Shown: positions 1 through 6,768, counted from the stretch's first letter. The stretch: DNA of 15,179 nt from Myxococcales bacterium (GCA_020633555.1 JACKDL010000060.1:1-15179); one strand, 5' to 3'. Notes: generated from the letters alone by a model not told the origin. Translations and numbers: made by a program.

Positions 1-389
1 CACATGTCGGTGAAGGCGCCGTGCTGGTAGAAGCTGTAGTGCGCCTCGCCGATGCTCTCGATGAGCTCGACCTTGTAGGGCTGATCCGTCTCGTTCGCCC
101 ACGCCACCGCCTCTTCGCGGGTCTTCATGGAGTGGATGAACTTGTGATTGCCCTTGGCGATCTCGCGCATCTTCTCTTCGATGGCGGGCAGATCGTCGTT
201 GGTCAGGGTCTGCGGCAGCTCCATGTCGTAGTAGAAGCCGTGCTCGATGTGGGGCCCGATCCCGAACTTCGTGCCGGGGTAGAGCTCGGCCACGGCGCTG
301 GCCATCAGGTGCGCGGTGCTGTGCCGCAGGGTGTCCACCGGGCTCAGCTCACGGACCTGGAAATCGTATGCTGCGTCGTCGGCTGCCAT
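1..389 (-). CDS. thrS: Threonyl-tRNA synthetase, N-terminal part (runs off the window edge), TGS domain absent
   Basis: Charges tRNA-Thr with threonine in the cytoplasm. The visible 129 residues start at an ATG and pass almost at once into the ThrS N2 editing domain. The H23-S-T-A-H27 motif matches the HxxxH of the editing site that removes mischarged serine. It is followed by GPHIEHGFYYDMEL and ends at TDMC, the start of the family's DMCRGPH-like motif. Most bacterial ThrS proteins have about 60 residues of TGS domain before this point; here there are only about 20. An in-frame TAG at 443-441 rules out an upstream start long enough to encode one. A purine-rich AAAAGGA lies just before the ATG. 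A TTGACC/TAGACT promoter lies upstream and leaves a leader of roughly 40 bases. The catalytic core and anticodon-binding domain lie outside the window. The identification is secure. Confidence 0.95.
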   Translation of the reverse strand, partial: MAADDAAYDFQVRELSPVDTLRHSTAHLMASAVAELYPGTKFGIGPHIEHGFYYDMELPQTLTNDDLPAIEEKMREIAKGNHKFIHSMKTREEAVAWANETDQPYKVELIESIGEAHYSFYQHGAFTDM

Positions 390-437
390 GTCGACCGTCC
401 TTTTCTTGTCCACGCATACCAGGCGCGGGAACGGGCG

Positions 438-466
438 AGTCTAGGGAGGGGGTCGGGGGGGGTCAA
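438..466 (-). promoter_or_regulatory. thrS promoter (-35/-10)
   Basis: Read on the minus strand, TTGACC (466-461) is followed by a 17-base spacer and TAGACT (443-438). The same arrangement precedes glgA and the LpoA-like gene. The expected transcription start is near 431, giving a leader of about 42 bases to the thrS ATG. The TAG of the -10 box is also the in-frame stop that closes the thrS reading frame upstream. No tRNA-like T-box structure is evident in so short a leader. Confidence 0.75.
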
Positions 467-482
467 CCGGCAGGGTGACCCG

Positions 483-510
483 CGGCCGCCGGACCCTGAG
501 GCGGCGGCCG
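483..510 (-). terminator. GC hairpin downstream of the lectin lipoprotein gene
   Basis: There is a perfect 9-bp inverted repeat, CGGCCGCCG (483-491) and CGGCGGCCG (502-510), with a 10-base loop. It begins 26 bases after the lipoprotein gene's stop codon, read on the minus strand, and lies before the thrS promoter. That placement suggests it separates the two units. No T-run follows, so it is at best a GC-hairpin terminator or an mRNA 3'-end stabiliser. Confidence 0.45.
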
Positions 511-536
511 GGCGGGGCGCTCGGCGGGGGCCGCGG

Positions 537-1988
537 TCAGCGCTCCACCTGCAGGCGGTAGGCGGGCAGCGCCCCGCCGCCGAAGCCGTTCACCAGCACG
601 TCGTAGACGCCCGCCTCGGCCTCGAACACCGCCTCGGGGCACAGGCTGCCGTTGGCGTCGTCCACCCGGGCCACGGCGTCGCCGCCGAACAGCACCGCCA
701 GCATGGGGTCGCCCACCCCCTCACAGCCGCCCTGCCCGTCGGTCACGGCGATCCGCACGGTGGCGGGGCGATCCAGGCGCAGCACCGACCGGCCCTGGAA
801 GCCCGCGTCGATGGGTGCGCGGTCGAAGGCGCCGCCCGCGCTCACGTCCTCGGGGCCCCCGGGCAGCTCGAACTCCACGATGGCGGGCCGGGTGTGCGCG
901 GCCGCCTCGTCGTTCAGGCACTCGATGTCCCACAGCTCCACCGCCCACTCCTGGCCACCGGCGTTGTTGGGCTCACCGGGGCAGAACTCCGTGAAGCCGC
1001 CGACCTCGCCGGTCAGGGACTCGAAGTGCCCGTCCCGACCGGGCGACCAGCGCCCGATCCAGCCGCCCCGGAAGGCGGCCACCACCGCCTGCATCTGCGC
1101 CCGGTCGGCCAGGGTCGCCAGGTGGCCGCCCGCCCGGGCCGCCGCCAGACGGGCCGAGTCGAAGTCGGTGGGCGCCGCCACCTGCACGAAGGCGCTGCGC
1201 CCGTCCGCCGACACCACGGCGCCGTCGGGCAGCACGCAGGCCGGCAGATCCAGGGTCAGGCGCTCGGTGTCGGCCCGGCCCCCCGTGTCGCGGGCGGTCA
1301 GGGCCACCTCCACGCGCCGCGCCGGACCCCCGGGCAGCGCGATGCGATCGCCCTGCCCCGCCGCCGCCCCGTTCAGCGACCACTGGAGCTGCATGGCGTC
1401 GCCGTCGGGGTCCATCGCGCTGCCCGTCAGGGTGGTCTCGCAGGCGGTGTTGAAGTCGGCGGCGGCCACGTCGATGCCCTGCACCTGCGGAGCGCGGTTC
1501 TCGTTCGGCGGCGGCGGGGGCGGCGCGATGGCCTCCACCTGCACCTGGCCCAGGCCCTGGCCGTTGCGGGCGAGCCGCTCGGCCTGGGCGCAGTCGCCGT
1601 CGAGCACCGCGGCGTAGCGCAGGGCGTGGCGGCCCGCGGCGTCCGGCGCGGTCAGGCCCACGTCGAAGCGGGCGTTGCGCTCGGTGCCGTCGAAGGCGCA
1701 GACCACGTCGTCCCCCAGGGCGAAGGCGAGCTGCACCGCGCAGCCGTCACAGCCCTCGACGATCAGGCGGGCCTCGGCGGTCAGCATGAGCGCCGCCCCC
1801 GGCTCGACCGCCTGGTCCATGCCCCGGACGGTCACGGCGGCCTCCAGGCCCTCCACGATGGGCGGAGGCAGCGGCGCCCCCTGATCCGGGGTCTCGGGGT
1901 TGTCGCTCTGGGCGGGCATGCAGGCCACCAGGGCCTGGCTGGCGACGGCGGCGGTCAGGGCGCGGCGGATGATGCGACGGATGGCCAT
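537..1988 (-). CDS. Putative surface lipoprotein with Ig/cadherin-like, C-type-lectin-like and PPC-like domains
   Basis: A 483-residue exported protein of unknown ligand. The signal peptide has arginines at 4-5 and 8-9, a hydrophobic stretch, then the lipobox LVAC with lipidated Cys23. Next come a linker and a beta-rich domain (about 45-155) with a C80-DG-C83 pair. A run of six prolines (156-161) leads to an Ig/cadherin-like domain (about 162-250, NRAPQ and DPDGD motifs). A C-type-lectin-like domain follows (about 252-375), with GGWIG, FCPGEPNN (EPN at 339-341) and W353-DIECLND360, corresponding to the EPN and WND calcium/sugar-site motifs. The C-terminus (about 384-483) resembles the bacterial pre-peptidase C-terminal (PPC) beta-sandwich. 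The start is supported by AAAGGAG six bases before the ATG. Fold assignments rest on motif reading. Lipidation, and hence the outer or inner membrane location, is inferred. Carbohydrate binding is possible but untested. Confidence 0.85.
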   Translation of the reverse strand: MAIRRIIRRALTAAVASQALVACMPAQSDNPETPDQGAPLPPPIVEGLEAAVTVRGMDQAVEPGAALMLTAEARLIVEGCDGCAVQLAFALGDDVVCAFDGTERNARFDVGLTAPDAAGRHALRYAAVLDGDCAQAERLARNGQGLGQVQVEAIAPPPPPPNENRAPQVQGIDVAAADFNTACETTLTGSAMDPDGDAMQLQWSLNGAAAGQGDRIALPGGPARRVEVALTARDTGGRADTERLTLDLPACVLPDGAVVSADGRSAFVQVAAPTDFDSARLAAARAGGHLATLADRAQMQAVVAAFRGGWIGRWSPGRDGHFESLTGEVGGFTEFCPGEPNNAGGQEWAVELWDIECLNDEAAAHTRPAIVEFELPGGPEDVSAGGAFDRAPIDAGFQGRSVLRLDRPATVRIAVTDGQGGCEGVGDPMLAVLFGGDAVARVDDANGSLCPEAVFEAEAGVYDVLVNGFGGGALPAYRLQVER

Positions 1989-2008
1989 GGGGGGCTCCTT
2001 TGAAGGCG

Positions 2009-2026
2009 GTGGGCTTCAGCGCCCAC
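2009..2026 (-). promoter_or_regulatory. Small hairpin in the presumed 5' leader of the lectin lipoprotein gene
   Basis: GTGGGC (2009-2014) and GCCCAC (2021-2026) form a perfect 6-bp stem with a 6-base loop. It lies about 20 bases upstream of the lipoprotein ATG and just before the AAAGGAG ribosome site. It could stabilise the leader or serve as an operator. Chance occurrence in GC-rich DNA cannot be excluded. Confidence 0.3.
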
Positions 2027-2245
2027 ACCCCTGTCCACGCAGCCCGCGCCGCTCGCCCCTCACGCCCCGTCGTCTTTTCTCTCTCCCGCCGCGCCCAGGT
2101 CCGCCCGGGGAAGATCCGGCCGAAGCGCACGCCCGGGCGGCGCGCTCCCACGGCGATCACCGAGCGATGCCCCCTGCTTGACGCGGGTGGGTCCTCGGCT
2201 CATCGCCCTCGGGGCCGCCCCACCGGACCGCGCGCCCCGCGGGCA

Positions 2246-2274
2246 TTGACGACAGGGCTGGCCTGGCGTAGACG
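2246..2274 (+). promoter_or_regulatory. glgA promoter (-35/-10)
   Basis: TTGACG (2246-2251), a 17-base spacer and TAGACG (2269-2274). This nearly matches the boxes before thrS and the LpoA-like gene. Expected transcription start is near 2281, giving a leader of about 20 bases that carries GAGGTGA before the ATG. Confidence 0.75.
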
Positions 2275-2300
2275 CAGCCCGTGCCAGCGCGAGGTGAGCC

Positions 2301-3764
2301 ATGAAGATCCTGGTGGTGGCGGCAGAAGCCGTCCCGTTCGCGAAGACCGGCGGGCTGGCCGATGTGGCCGGGGTGCTGCCCAAGGTCCTGGCGGATCTGG
2401 GCCACGAGGTCCGCGTGGTCATGCCCCGCTACTGGGGTGTCGATCGGCGGGCGTTGGCCCCCGTGGGCGGCCCGCTTGGGGTGCCCATGGGCATCATCGG
2501 CACCCAGTGGGGGGCCGTGCTCGAAGGCCGGCTGCCGGGCAGCGACGTGCCCGTCTGGTTCATCGACCACGAGCAGTACTTCGGCCGCAAGCACCCGTAC
2601 AACGAGGCCGACGGCACCGGCTACCCCGACAACGACAACCGCTTCGTCTTCCTCAGTCGGGCCGCCCTCGAGGCCGCGAAGATGCTCGACTTCAGGCCCG
2701 ACGTGGTGCACGTCCACGACTGGCACACCGCCGCCGCGCCGATCTTCCTGAACACCGTCTACGCCCACGACCCGTTCTTCGCGGGCACGGCGTCGGTGCT
2801 CACCATCCACAACCTGCAGTACCAGGGGCAGTTCTTCAGCGGCCTCATGGACGTGCTGGGCGTGGGCTGGGCCCACTTCAACCACCTGGAGCTGGCGCAC
2901 CACGATCAGGTGAACCTGCTGAAGGGCGGGCTGTACCACGCCACCCTGATCAACGCGGTGAGCCCCACCTACGCCCGCGAGATCCGCACGCCCGAGTTCG
3001 GCTATGGCCTGGAAGGCGTGGTGCGGGACCGGGCGTGGGCCCTGCGCGGCATCCTGAACGGGGTGGACTACGAGGACTGGAACCCTGCCGTCGACCCGCA
3101 CCTGCCCGCCCACTTTGACGTGGGGCGCATGGACGGCAAGGCGGTGTGCAAGGCCGAGCTGCAGTTCGAGGTGGGCTTGCCCGTGCGCGCCGACGTGCCC
3201 GTGATCGGCATGGTCACGCGCCTGGTGCACCAGAAGGGCATCGACGTGCTGCTCGACGCCCTGCCCGAAGTGCTGGGCTGGGACGTGCAGGTCGTGCTGC
3301 TGGGCTCGGGTGAGCGCTGGGCCCACGAGGCCATCGAGCGGCTGGGCACCCAGGGGCGGCGTAACTTCGCGTATCGGCTGGGCTATGACGACGGGCTGGC
3401 CCACCGCATCGAGGCGGGCAGCGACCTGTACGTCATGCCCTCGCGGTTCGAGCCCTGCGGACTGAACCAGATCTACAGCCTGCGCTACGGCACGCCGCCC
3501 ATCGTGCACGCGGTGGGCGGCCTGCACGACACGGTGGACAACTACGACGCCGCCCACGGCACCGGCACCGGCTTCAAGTTCCACCACCTGTCGCCCGGCG
3601 CCCTGCGCGACACCATCGGCTGGGCGGTGCACACCTGGTTCGAGCGCAAGGCCGACTTCGCCGCCCTGGTGGAGCGGGGCATGCGCCAGCGCTTCACCTG
3701 GGACCACTCGGCCCGCGCCTACCTGCGCCTGTACGAGGACGCCATCCGCCGCGTCCGCGGCTGA
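2301..3764 (+). CDS. glgA: Glycogen synthase (ADP-glucose type, GT5 family)
   Basis: Transfers glucose from ADP-glucose to the non-reducing end of an alpha-1,4-glucan during cytoplasmic glycogen synthesis. The 487-residue length fits the family (E. coli GlgA has 477). The N-terminal Rossmann domain starts with MKILVVAAEAVPFAKTGGL; K15-TGGL binds ADP-glucose. DVVHVHDWHT (134-143) and TIHN (H170) follow. The C-terminal Rossmann domain has TRLVHQKG (R307, K312), LLGSGE, and SRFEPCGLNQ with catalytic E384, then GTPPIVHAVGGLHDTV. All key residues are present. The ATG is preceded by GAGGTGA and a strong promoter. No other glycogen gene (glgB, glgC, glgP) is adjacent, so it appears to be transcribed alone. 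It ends 12 bases from the stop codon of convergent murB. Annotation as a GT5 starch/glycogen synthase is secure. Confidence 0.97.
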   Translation: MKILVVAAEAVPFAKTGGLADVAGVLPKVLADLGHEVRVVMPRYWGVDRRALAPVGGPLGVPMGIIGTQWGAVLEGRLPGSDVPVWFIDHEQYFGRKHPYNEADGTGYPDNDNRFVFLSRAALEAAKMLDFRPDVVHVHDWHTAAAPIFLNTVYAHDPFFAGTASVLTIHNLQYQGQFFSGLMDVLGVGWAHFNHLELAHHDQVNLLKGGLYHATLINAVSPTYAREIRTPEFGYGLEGVVRDRAWALRGILNGVDYEDWNPAVDPHLPAHFDVGRMDGKAVCKAELQFEVGLPVRADVPVIGMVTRLVHQKGIDVLLDALPEVLGWDVQVVLLGSGERWAHEAIERLGTQGRRNFAYRLGYDDGLAHRIEAGSDLYVMPSRFEPCGLNQIYSLRYGTPPIVHAVGGLHDTVDNYDAAHGTGTGFKFHHLSPGALRDTIGWAVHTWFERKADFAALVERGMRQRFTWDHSARAYLRLYEDAIRRVRG

Positions 3765-3786
3765 GCGCCGGGCAGGTCAGCCGCGG
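3755..3786. terminator. Shared convergent hairpin containing both stop codons of glgA and murB
   Basis: A perfect 10-bp inverted repeat, CCGCGGCTGA (3755-3764) and TCAGCCGCGG (3777-3786), with a 12-base loop. The last three bases of the left arm are the TGA of glgA. The first three bases of the right arm are the complement of the TGA of murB. The hairpin forms equally well in both transcripts and is probably a bidirectional terminator or 3'-end stabiliser. There is no T-run on either side. Confidence 0.6.
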
Positions 3787-4835
3787 CCCAGGATCCGCGG
3801 CTCCATCTCAAGCGCCACGTCGAAGGCCCGCTGGACGCCCGCCTGAATCCGGCGGGCAAAGCGCAGCACCTGCCCGGCGCGGGCGCCCCCCCGGTTGACC
3901 ACCGCCAGCGTGTGCTGGGTGCTCAGGCCCACGGGGCCCTCACCCACCCCCCGCTCGAAGCCGGCACGCTCGATGAGCCACGCAGCGCTGAGCTTGCTCT
4001 GCCCCTCGCCCGCCGGCCAGCGCGGCAGGCGGGCCCCCAGCCCCAGCGCCTGCACGCGAGCTGCCACCCGGTCGGCGTGGGCGTCGGCCACCACCGGGTT
4101 CACGAAGAAGCTGCCGGCGCTGCGGTGGTTGGGATCGGCGGGGTCGTAAACCATCGACTTGCTGCGCCGCAGCGCCAGCACCGCGGCCCGCGCCTGGGCC
4201 AGATCGGCCCCCGCCGGCAACGCCTCGGCGAGCTGCGGATAGCGCACGGTGGGTGCACCGCCGGGCACGAGCTCCAGCCGCACCGCCAGGACCAGGGCCC
4301 CCTCGGGATCGGCCTTGAAGCGGCTGTGCCGATACCCGAAGCCGCACGCGGCCGCGGGGATCCAGCGCACCTGCCCGTCACGCCGGTCCAGCACCTGCAC
4401 TGCCTGGCAGACGTCGGCCACCTCTTGCCCGTAGGCGCCGATGTTCTGGATCGGCGCCGCGCCCACCCGGCCCGGGATGCCGGCCAGGCACTCGAGGCCG
4501 GCCCAACCCTCGCCCACCGCTCGCGTCACGAGCCCGTCCCAGTCCTCCCCCGCGCCCACCGTCAGGACCACGCGTCCGGCGCCGGCGGCCGCCACCTGCA
4601 CCCCCTTGAGCTCGGGCGACAGCACCAGCCCGGGGAAGCCCTCGTCGGGCACCAGCGTGTTGCTGCCGCCGCCCAGCACCGCCACGGGCAGCCCACGCGT
4701 CGCCGCGAAGGCCAGCGCCGCGCGGGCGGCGCCCTCGTCGGCGCAGGGGGCCAGCCAGGCCGCGTGGCCGCCCACCGCCAGGGTGGTCCGGGGCGCCAGG
4801 GGGGCATCAGCGATCAAGAAGTCGGGGGCGTGCAT
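3777..4835 (-). CDS. murB: UDP-N-acetylenolpyruvoylglucosamine reductase (MurB, type I)
   Basis: Flavoenzyme that uses NADPH to reduce UDP-N-acetylglucosamine enolpyruvate to UDP-N-acetylmuramate, the second committed step of peptidoglycan precursor synthesis, in the cytoplasm. 352 residues (E. coli MurB has 342). The FAD-binding half has TLAVGG, VLGGGSN (53-59) and GAAPIQNIGAYGQEV (125-139). Next come GYRHSRFK, whose Y168-R169 fits the type I YRxSxFK signature, and G241-S242-FFVNP with the proton-donating serine. KLSAAWLIE (281-289) and LEMEP follow, with the probable catalytic E345. The reading frame is open further upstream, but homology begins near MHAPDFLIADAPL. The ATG at 4835 has AAGG about nine bases before it. 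Here murB stands alone, outside the usual division/cell-wall (dcw) cluster, convergent with glgA and divergent from the sigma gene. I could not assign a promoter in the 153-bp divergent gap. Confidence 0.96.
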   Translation of the reverse strand: MHAPDFLIADAPLAPRTTLAVGGHAAWLAPCADEGAARAALAFAATRGLPVAVLGGGSNTLVPDEGFPGLVLSPELKGVQVAAAGAGRVVLTVGAGEDWDGLVTRAVGEGWAGLECLAGIPGRVGAAPIQNIGAYGQEVADVCQAVQVLDRRDGQVRWIPAAACGFGYRHSRFKADPEGALVLAVRLELVPGGAPTVRYPQLAEALPAGADLAQARAAVLALRRSKSMVYDPADPNHRSAGSFFVNPVVADAHADRVAARVQALGLGARLPRWPAGEGQSKLSAAWLIERAGFERGVGEGPVGLSTQHTLAVVNRGGARAGQVLRFARRIQAGVQRAFDVALEMEPRILGRG

Positions 4836-4988
4836 GGGCCAACCTTGGGGAGTGGGAGCCCGGCCGCGCAAGGTGCTACGGTACGGCGACGTCGGCGCGC
4901 CTCGGAAAAAGAGCCCCTTGAACACAAACCCGCGCAACGCCCCGCCCCTGCCCCCGTCCCCGGGGCAGCACCGATCCCGCGGAGCCCG

Positions 4989-5909
4989 ATGCGCCACCCA
5001 CCGCCCCAGTCCGTGCCGCCCATGAGCCCCTTGGCCGAACCCGTCGTCGCCGCCATCCAGGCCGCCTGGCGCGCCGAGCGCGAGGCGCAGGGCGATCTGG
5101 GCTTGAGCGAGGCCGACTTCGTCGCTTTTGTGGCCGAGACGGTCACCCAGCGCGCGGGGGACGGTCACCAGGCCGCCCTCGAGCTGGTGGGGCGGCTGGC
5201 CTTGGGCGATCTGTACCTGGCCCAGGCCGCCCTGCGCGGCCACCCGCGCGCAGTCCAGCGCCTGTTCGCCGAGACCGAGCCCTACATCCGTGAGCGCTGC
5301 GCACGGGTGGCCGACCGCGCCGTCCTCGCCCGCGACGCCGCCGACGACCTCCTGGCCAGCCTCATCACCCCACGGCAGGACGACGATCCCTACAGCGCCC
5401 GGCTTTGGCGCTACCGTGGCATCGGGTCGCTGAAGGGCTGGCTGAAGGTCACCGCTCGCCGGCTGGTGGTGGATCACGCCCGCAAGCAGCGGCACCACGC
5501 CGACGACGCAGTGCTGGACCGCCAGCCGGCCCCCGACGACGCCGCAGACGAGCGCCTGGTGGCCCTGGACGGCGCCGCCCGGCTGCGGCCCTTGTTCGTC
5601 GACTGCGTAGGCGCCCTGGACGAGAGCGACGTGCGCCTGCTGCGCAAGAGCTACCGCGACAACCTGGTGCTCCGCGAGATCGCCGAGGAGTACGGGGTGC
5701 AGCCCAGCACCATCTTCCGGCGCCTGGGCAAGATCCGCGCGCGGATCTGGACCACGTTCACCCGCCGGGCCGAGGCCGAGCTGGGCCTGTCGCCCGCGGC
5801 GCTGCGCGAGCAGCTCTCGGCCCTGGCGGCCGCCCTCGATCTGGACGACCTGCTGCACGTGGCGCTGGTGCTGGCCGGCGCGCTGCCCCTGCCCGGGAGG
5901 CCTCGATGA
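4989..5909 (+). CDS. RNA polymerase sigma factor, ECF-like sigma-70 family
   Basis: Predicted to direct RNA polymerase to a specific promoter set. 306 residues. An N-terminal extension (1-80) precedes a region-2-like segment (about 85-167), which includes GHPRAVQRLFAE and SLKGWLKVTARRLVVDHARK; the latter corresponds to the -10-recognition helix of ECF sigmas. A region-4-like helix-turn-helix follows at about 197-255 (LREIAEEYGVQPSTIFRRLGKIRARI). There is no region 3 between them, as expected for an ECF-type factor. About 50 extra C-terminal residues follow. The ATG at 4989 has GGAG four bases upstream; an in-frame ATG at 5022 has no ribosome site. The stop overlaps the next gene's ATG (ATGA), so the two are translationally coupled, and that gene encodes an anti-sigma-like membrane protein. 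The length and extensions are unlike minimal ECF factors and resemble sigma factors expanded in Myxococcota. Its target regulon is unknown. Confidence 0.88.
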   Translation: MRHPPPQSVPPMSPLAEPVVAAIQAAWRAEREAQGDLGLSEADFVAFVAETVTQRAGDGHQAALELVGRLALGDLYLAQAALRGHPRAVQRLFAETEPYIRERCARVADRAVLARDAADDLLASLITPRQDDDPYSARLWRYRGIGSLKGWLKVTARRLVVDHARKQRHHADDAVLDRQPAPDDAADERLVALDGAARLRPLFVDCVGALDESDVRLLRKSYRDNLVLREIAEEYGVQPSTIFRRLGKIRARIWTTFTRRAEAELGLSPAALREQLSALAAALDLDDLLHVALVLAGALPLPGRPR

Positions 5910-6688
5910 CCGCTCGCCGACCCGACGCGCTCACCGACGCGCTCCTGCGGTTGACCCTGCCCCTGGCCGATCCGCCCGGCGGCGAGCTGCCGTCGGCCGA
6001 CGAGATGGCCGCCCTGGGCGAGGGCACCCTGAGCCCCGCCGAAGAGGCCGAGCTGCTGCGCCGGGTGGACGGCAGCGCTGCCGCCCGGGCCGAGCTGCGG
6101 GCCCTCTATCCCGCCCGCTTCAAGGCGCTGTTCGAGGCGGCCGAGGCGGCCCCGGCCGGCGGGGCGCCCCCGTCCGCCAAGGTGCTGCGCTTCCCCACCC
6201 GCTGGGGCCCGGCGACGTCCGTGGCGGTCGGTCTGGCCGCCGCCGCCGCGGCAGCGGTGTTCCTCGCGCCGCTGGATCCGCCCGAGGGGGCGCAGCTCTC
6301 GGTGGGCGTCAGCGCCCTGGAGCGCGGCGCTGCGCCCGGCGACGTGTCGGTAGTGGCCCCCGGCCAGGCGGTGGATGTCTACGCCCGCATCGGCACCCCT
6401 GGCCCCTTGGCGCGGCTGCGCGGGGCCGAGCCGTGGGCCGCCGTGGTGGTCCAGGGCCCCGACGGCGCCCTGCTGGCCCGTTGCGACAGCGCCGAGCCCG
6501 GCTGCCGCACCGCCGACGACACGGTGGCCCTGCGCTGGCGGGCACCCACGGCGGCCGGCCGCTACACAGTGATCCAGCTCAGCGGCGTGGGCGCACCGCC
6601 CCCCGCCGACCTGCCCGTTGACGTGGCGGGCTGGGCGGCCCGGGCGGGCTGCCGCCTCGAGGCCGTGACCCTGCAGATCAACCCCTGA
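5906..6688 (+). CDS. Putative single-pass membrane anti-sigma factor without zinc ligands
   Basis: 260 residues, probably the partner of the sigma factor whose stop codon it overlaps (ATGA); GGGAGG lies five bases before the ATG. The cytoplasmic N-terminus contains a short helical segment (about 29-67), SADEMAALGEGTLSPAEEAEL and onward, with the layout of an anti-sigma zinc-finger domain. The residues that would be the His and two Cys ligands read R53, S57 and A60. A single transmembrane helix (about 101-122) is followed by a roughly 138-residue outer domain rich in beta strands, with Cys193, Cys200 and Cys249 that could form a disulfide. Topology and operon position fit an anti-sigma factor sensing an envelope signal. 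The function is inferred from context, because the zinc motif itself is missing. Alternatively it is a membrane protein merely co-expressed with the sigma factor. Confidence 0.75.
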   Translation: MTARRPDALTDALLRLTLPLADPPGGELPSADEMAALGEGTLSPAEEAELLRRVDGSAAARAELRALYPARFKALFEAAEAAPAGGAPPSAKVLRFPTRWGPATSVAVGLAAAAAAAVFLAPLDPPEGAQLSVGVSALERGAAPGDVSVVAPGQAVDVYARIGTPGPLARLRGAEPWAAVVVQGPDGALLARCDSAEPGCRTADDTVALRWRAPTAAGRYTVIQLSGVGAPPPADLPVDVAGWAARAGCRLEAVTLQINP

Positions 6689-6732
6689 TCGGCCCGGGCC
6701 TTCGGGATGACCGCTCGCCGGGGGCGCGCCCG

Positions 6733-6761
6733 TTGAACCGGGCCCGCGCCTGCGGTAGACG
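6733..6761 (+). promoter_or_regulatory. Promoter of the LpoA-like lipoprotein gene, probably giving a leaderless mRNA
   Basis: TTGAAC (6733-6738), a 17-base spacer and TAGACG (6756-6761), matching the thrS and glgA promoters. Only seven bases separate the -10 box from the GTG start at 6769, so transcription should begin at or within a base or two of the start codon. No Shine-Dalgarno sequence is present. It also shows that the lipoprotein gene is transcribed separately from the sigma/anti-sigma pair. Confidence 0.75.
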
Positions 6762-6768
6762 GGACGCC

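Larger units (their letters stand above)
1989..2300. other. 312-bp divergent intergenic region between the lectin lipoprotein gene and glgA
   Basis: I see no convincing gene here. On the lipoprotein side it holds that gene's Shine-Dalgarno sequence (AAAGGAG, minus strand) and a small perfect hairpin at 2009-2026. On the glgA side it holds a clear promoter at 2246-2274 and a GAGGTGA ribosome site at 2291-2297. The middle (about 2050-2240) is GC-rich without recognisable structure. I could not find a matching TTGAC/TAGAC promoter for the lipoprotein gene, so it may use another sigma factor. Confidence 0.6.

Noticed and set aside
21..2003. A 660-codon open frame on the plus strand, antisense to thrS and the lectin lipoprotein gene.
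   Set aside because: It is His/Arg/Gly/Gln-rich with no recognisable domain and lies opposite two well-supported genes. In DNA this GC-rich, antisense frames stay open by chance.
2157..3707. A 516-codon minus-strand open frame opposite glgA.
   Set aside because: Low-complexity Val/His/Gln-rich translation, fully antisense to a gene with all GlgA catalytic motifs.
3912..4988. Long in-frame upstream extension of the sigma factor gene, overlapping murB antisense.
   Set aside because: The extension reads as shadow sequence opposite MurB. A ribosome site and ATG at 4989 just before the sigma-like region give a sensible start.
4836..4988. A possible ECF-type or housekeeping promoter pair in the murB-sigma divergent gap, including the palindrome CGACGTCG at 4887-4894.
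   Set aside because: I could not pair any -35 and -10 boxes at proper spacing. An 8-bp GC palindrome is expected by chance here.
4836..5858. In-frame upstream extension of murB, to a 693-residue product.
   Set aside because: MurB homology begins at the ATG at 4835. The extra residues are antisense to the sigma gene and carry no domain.
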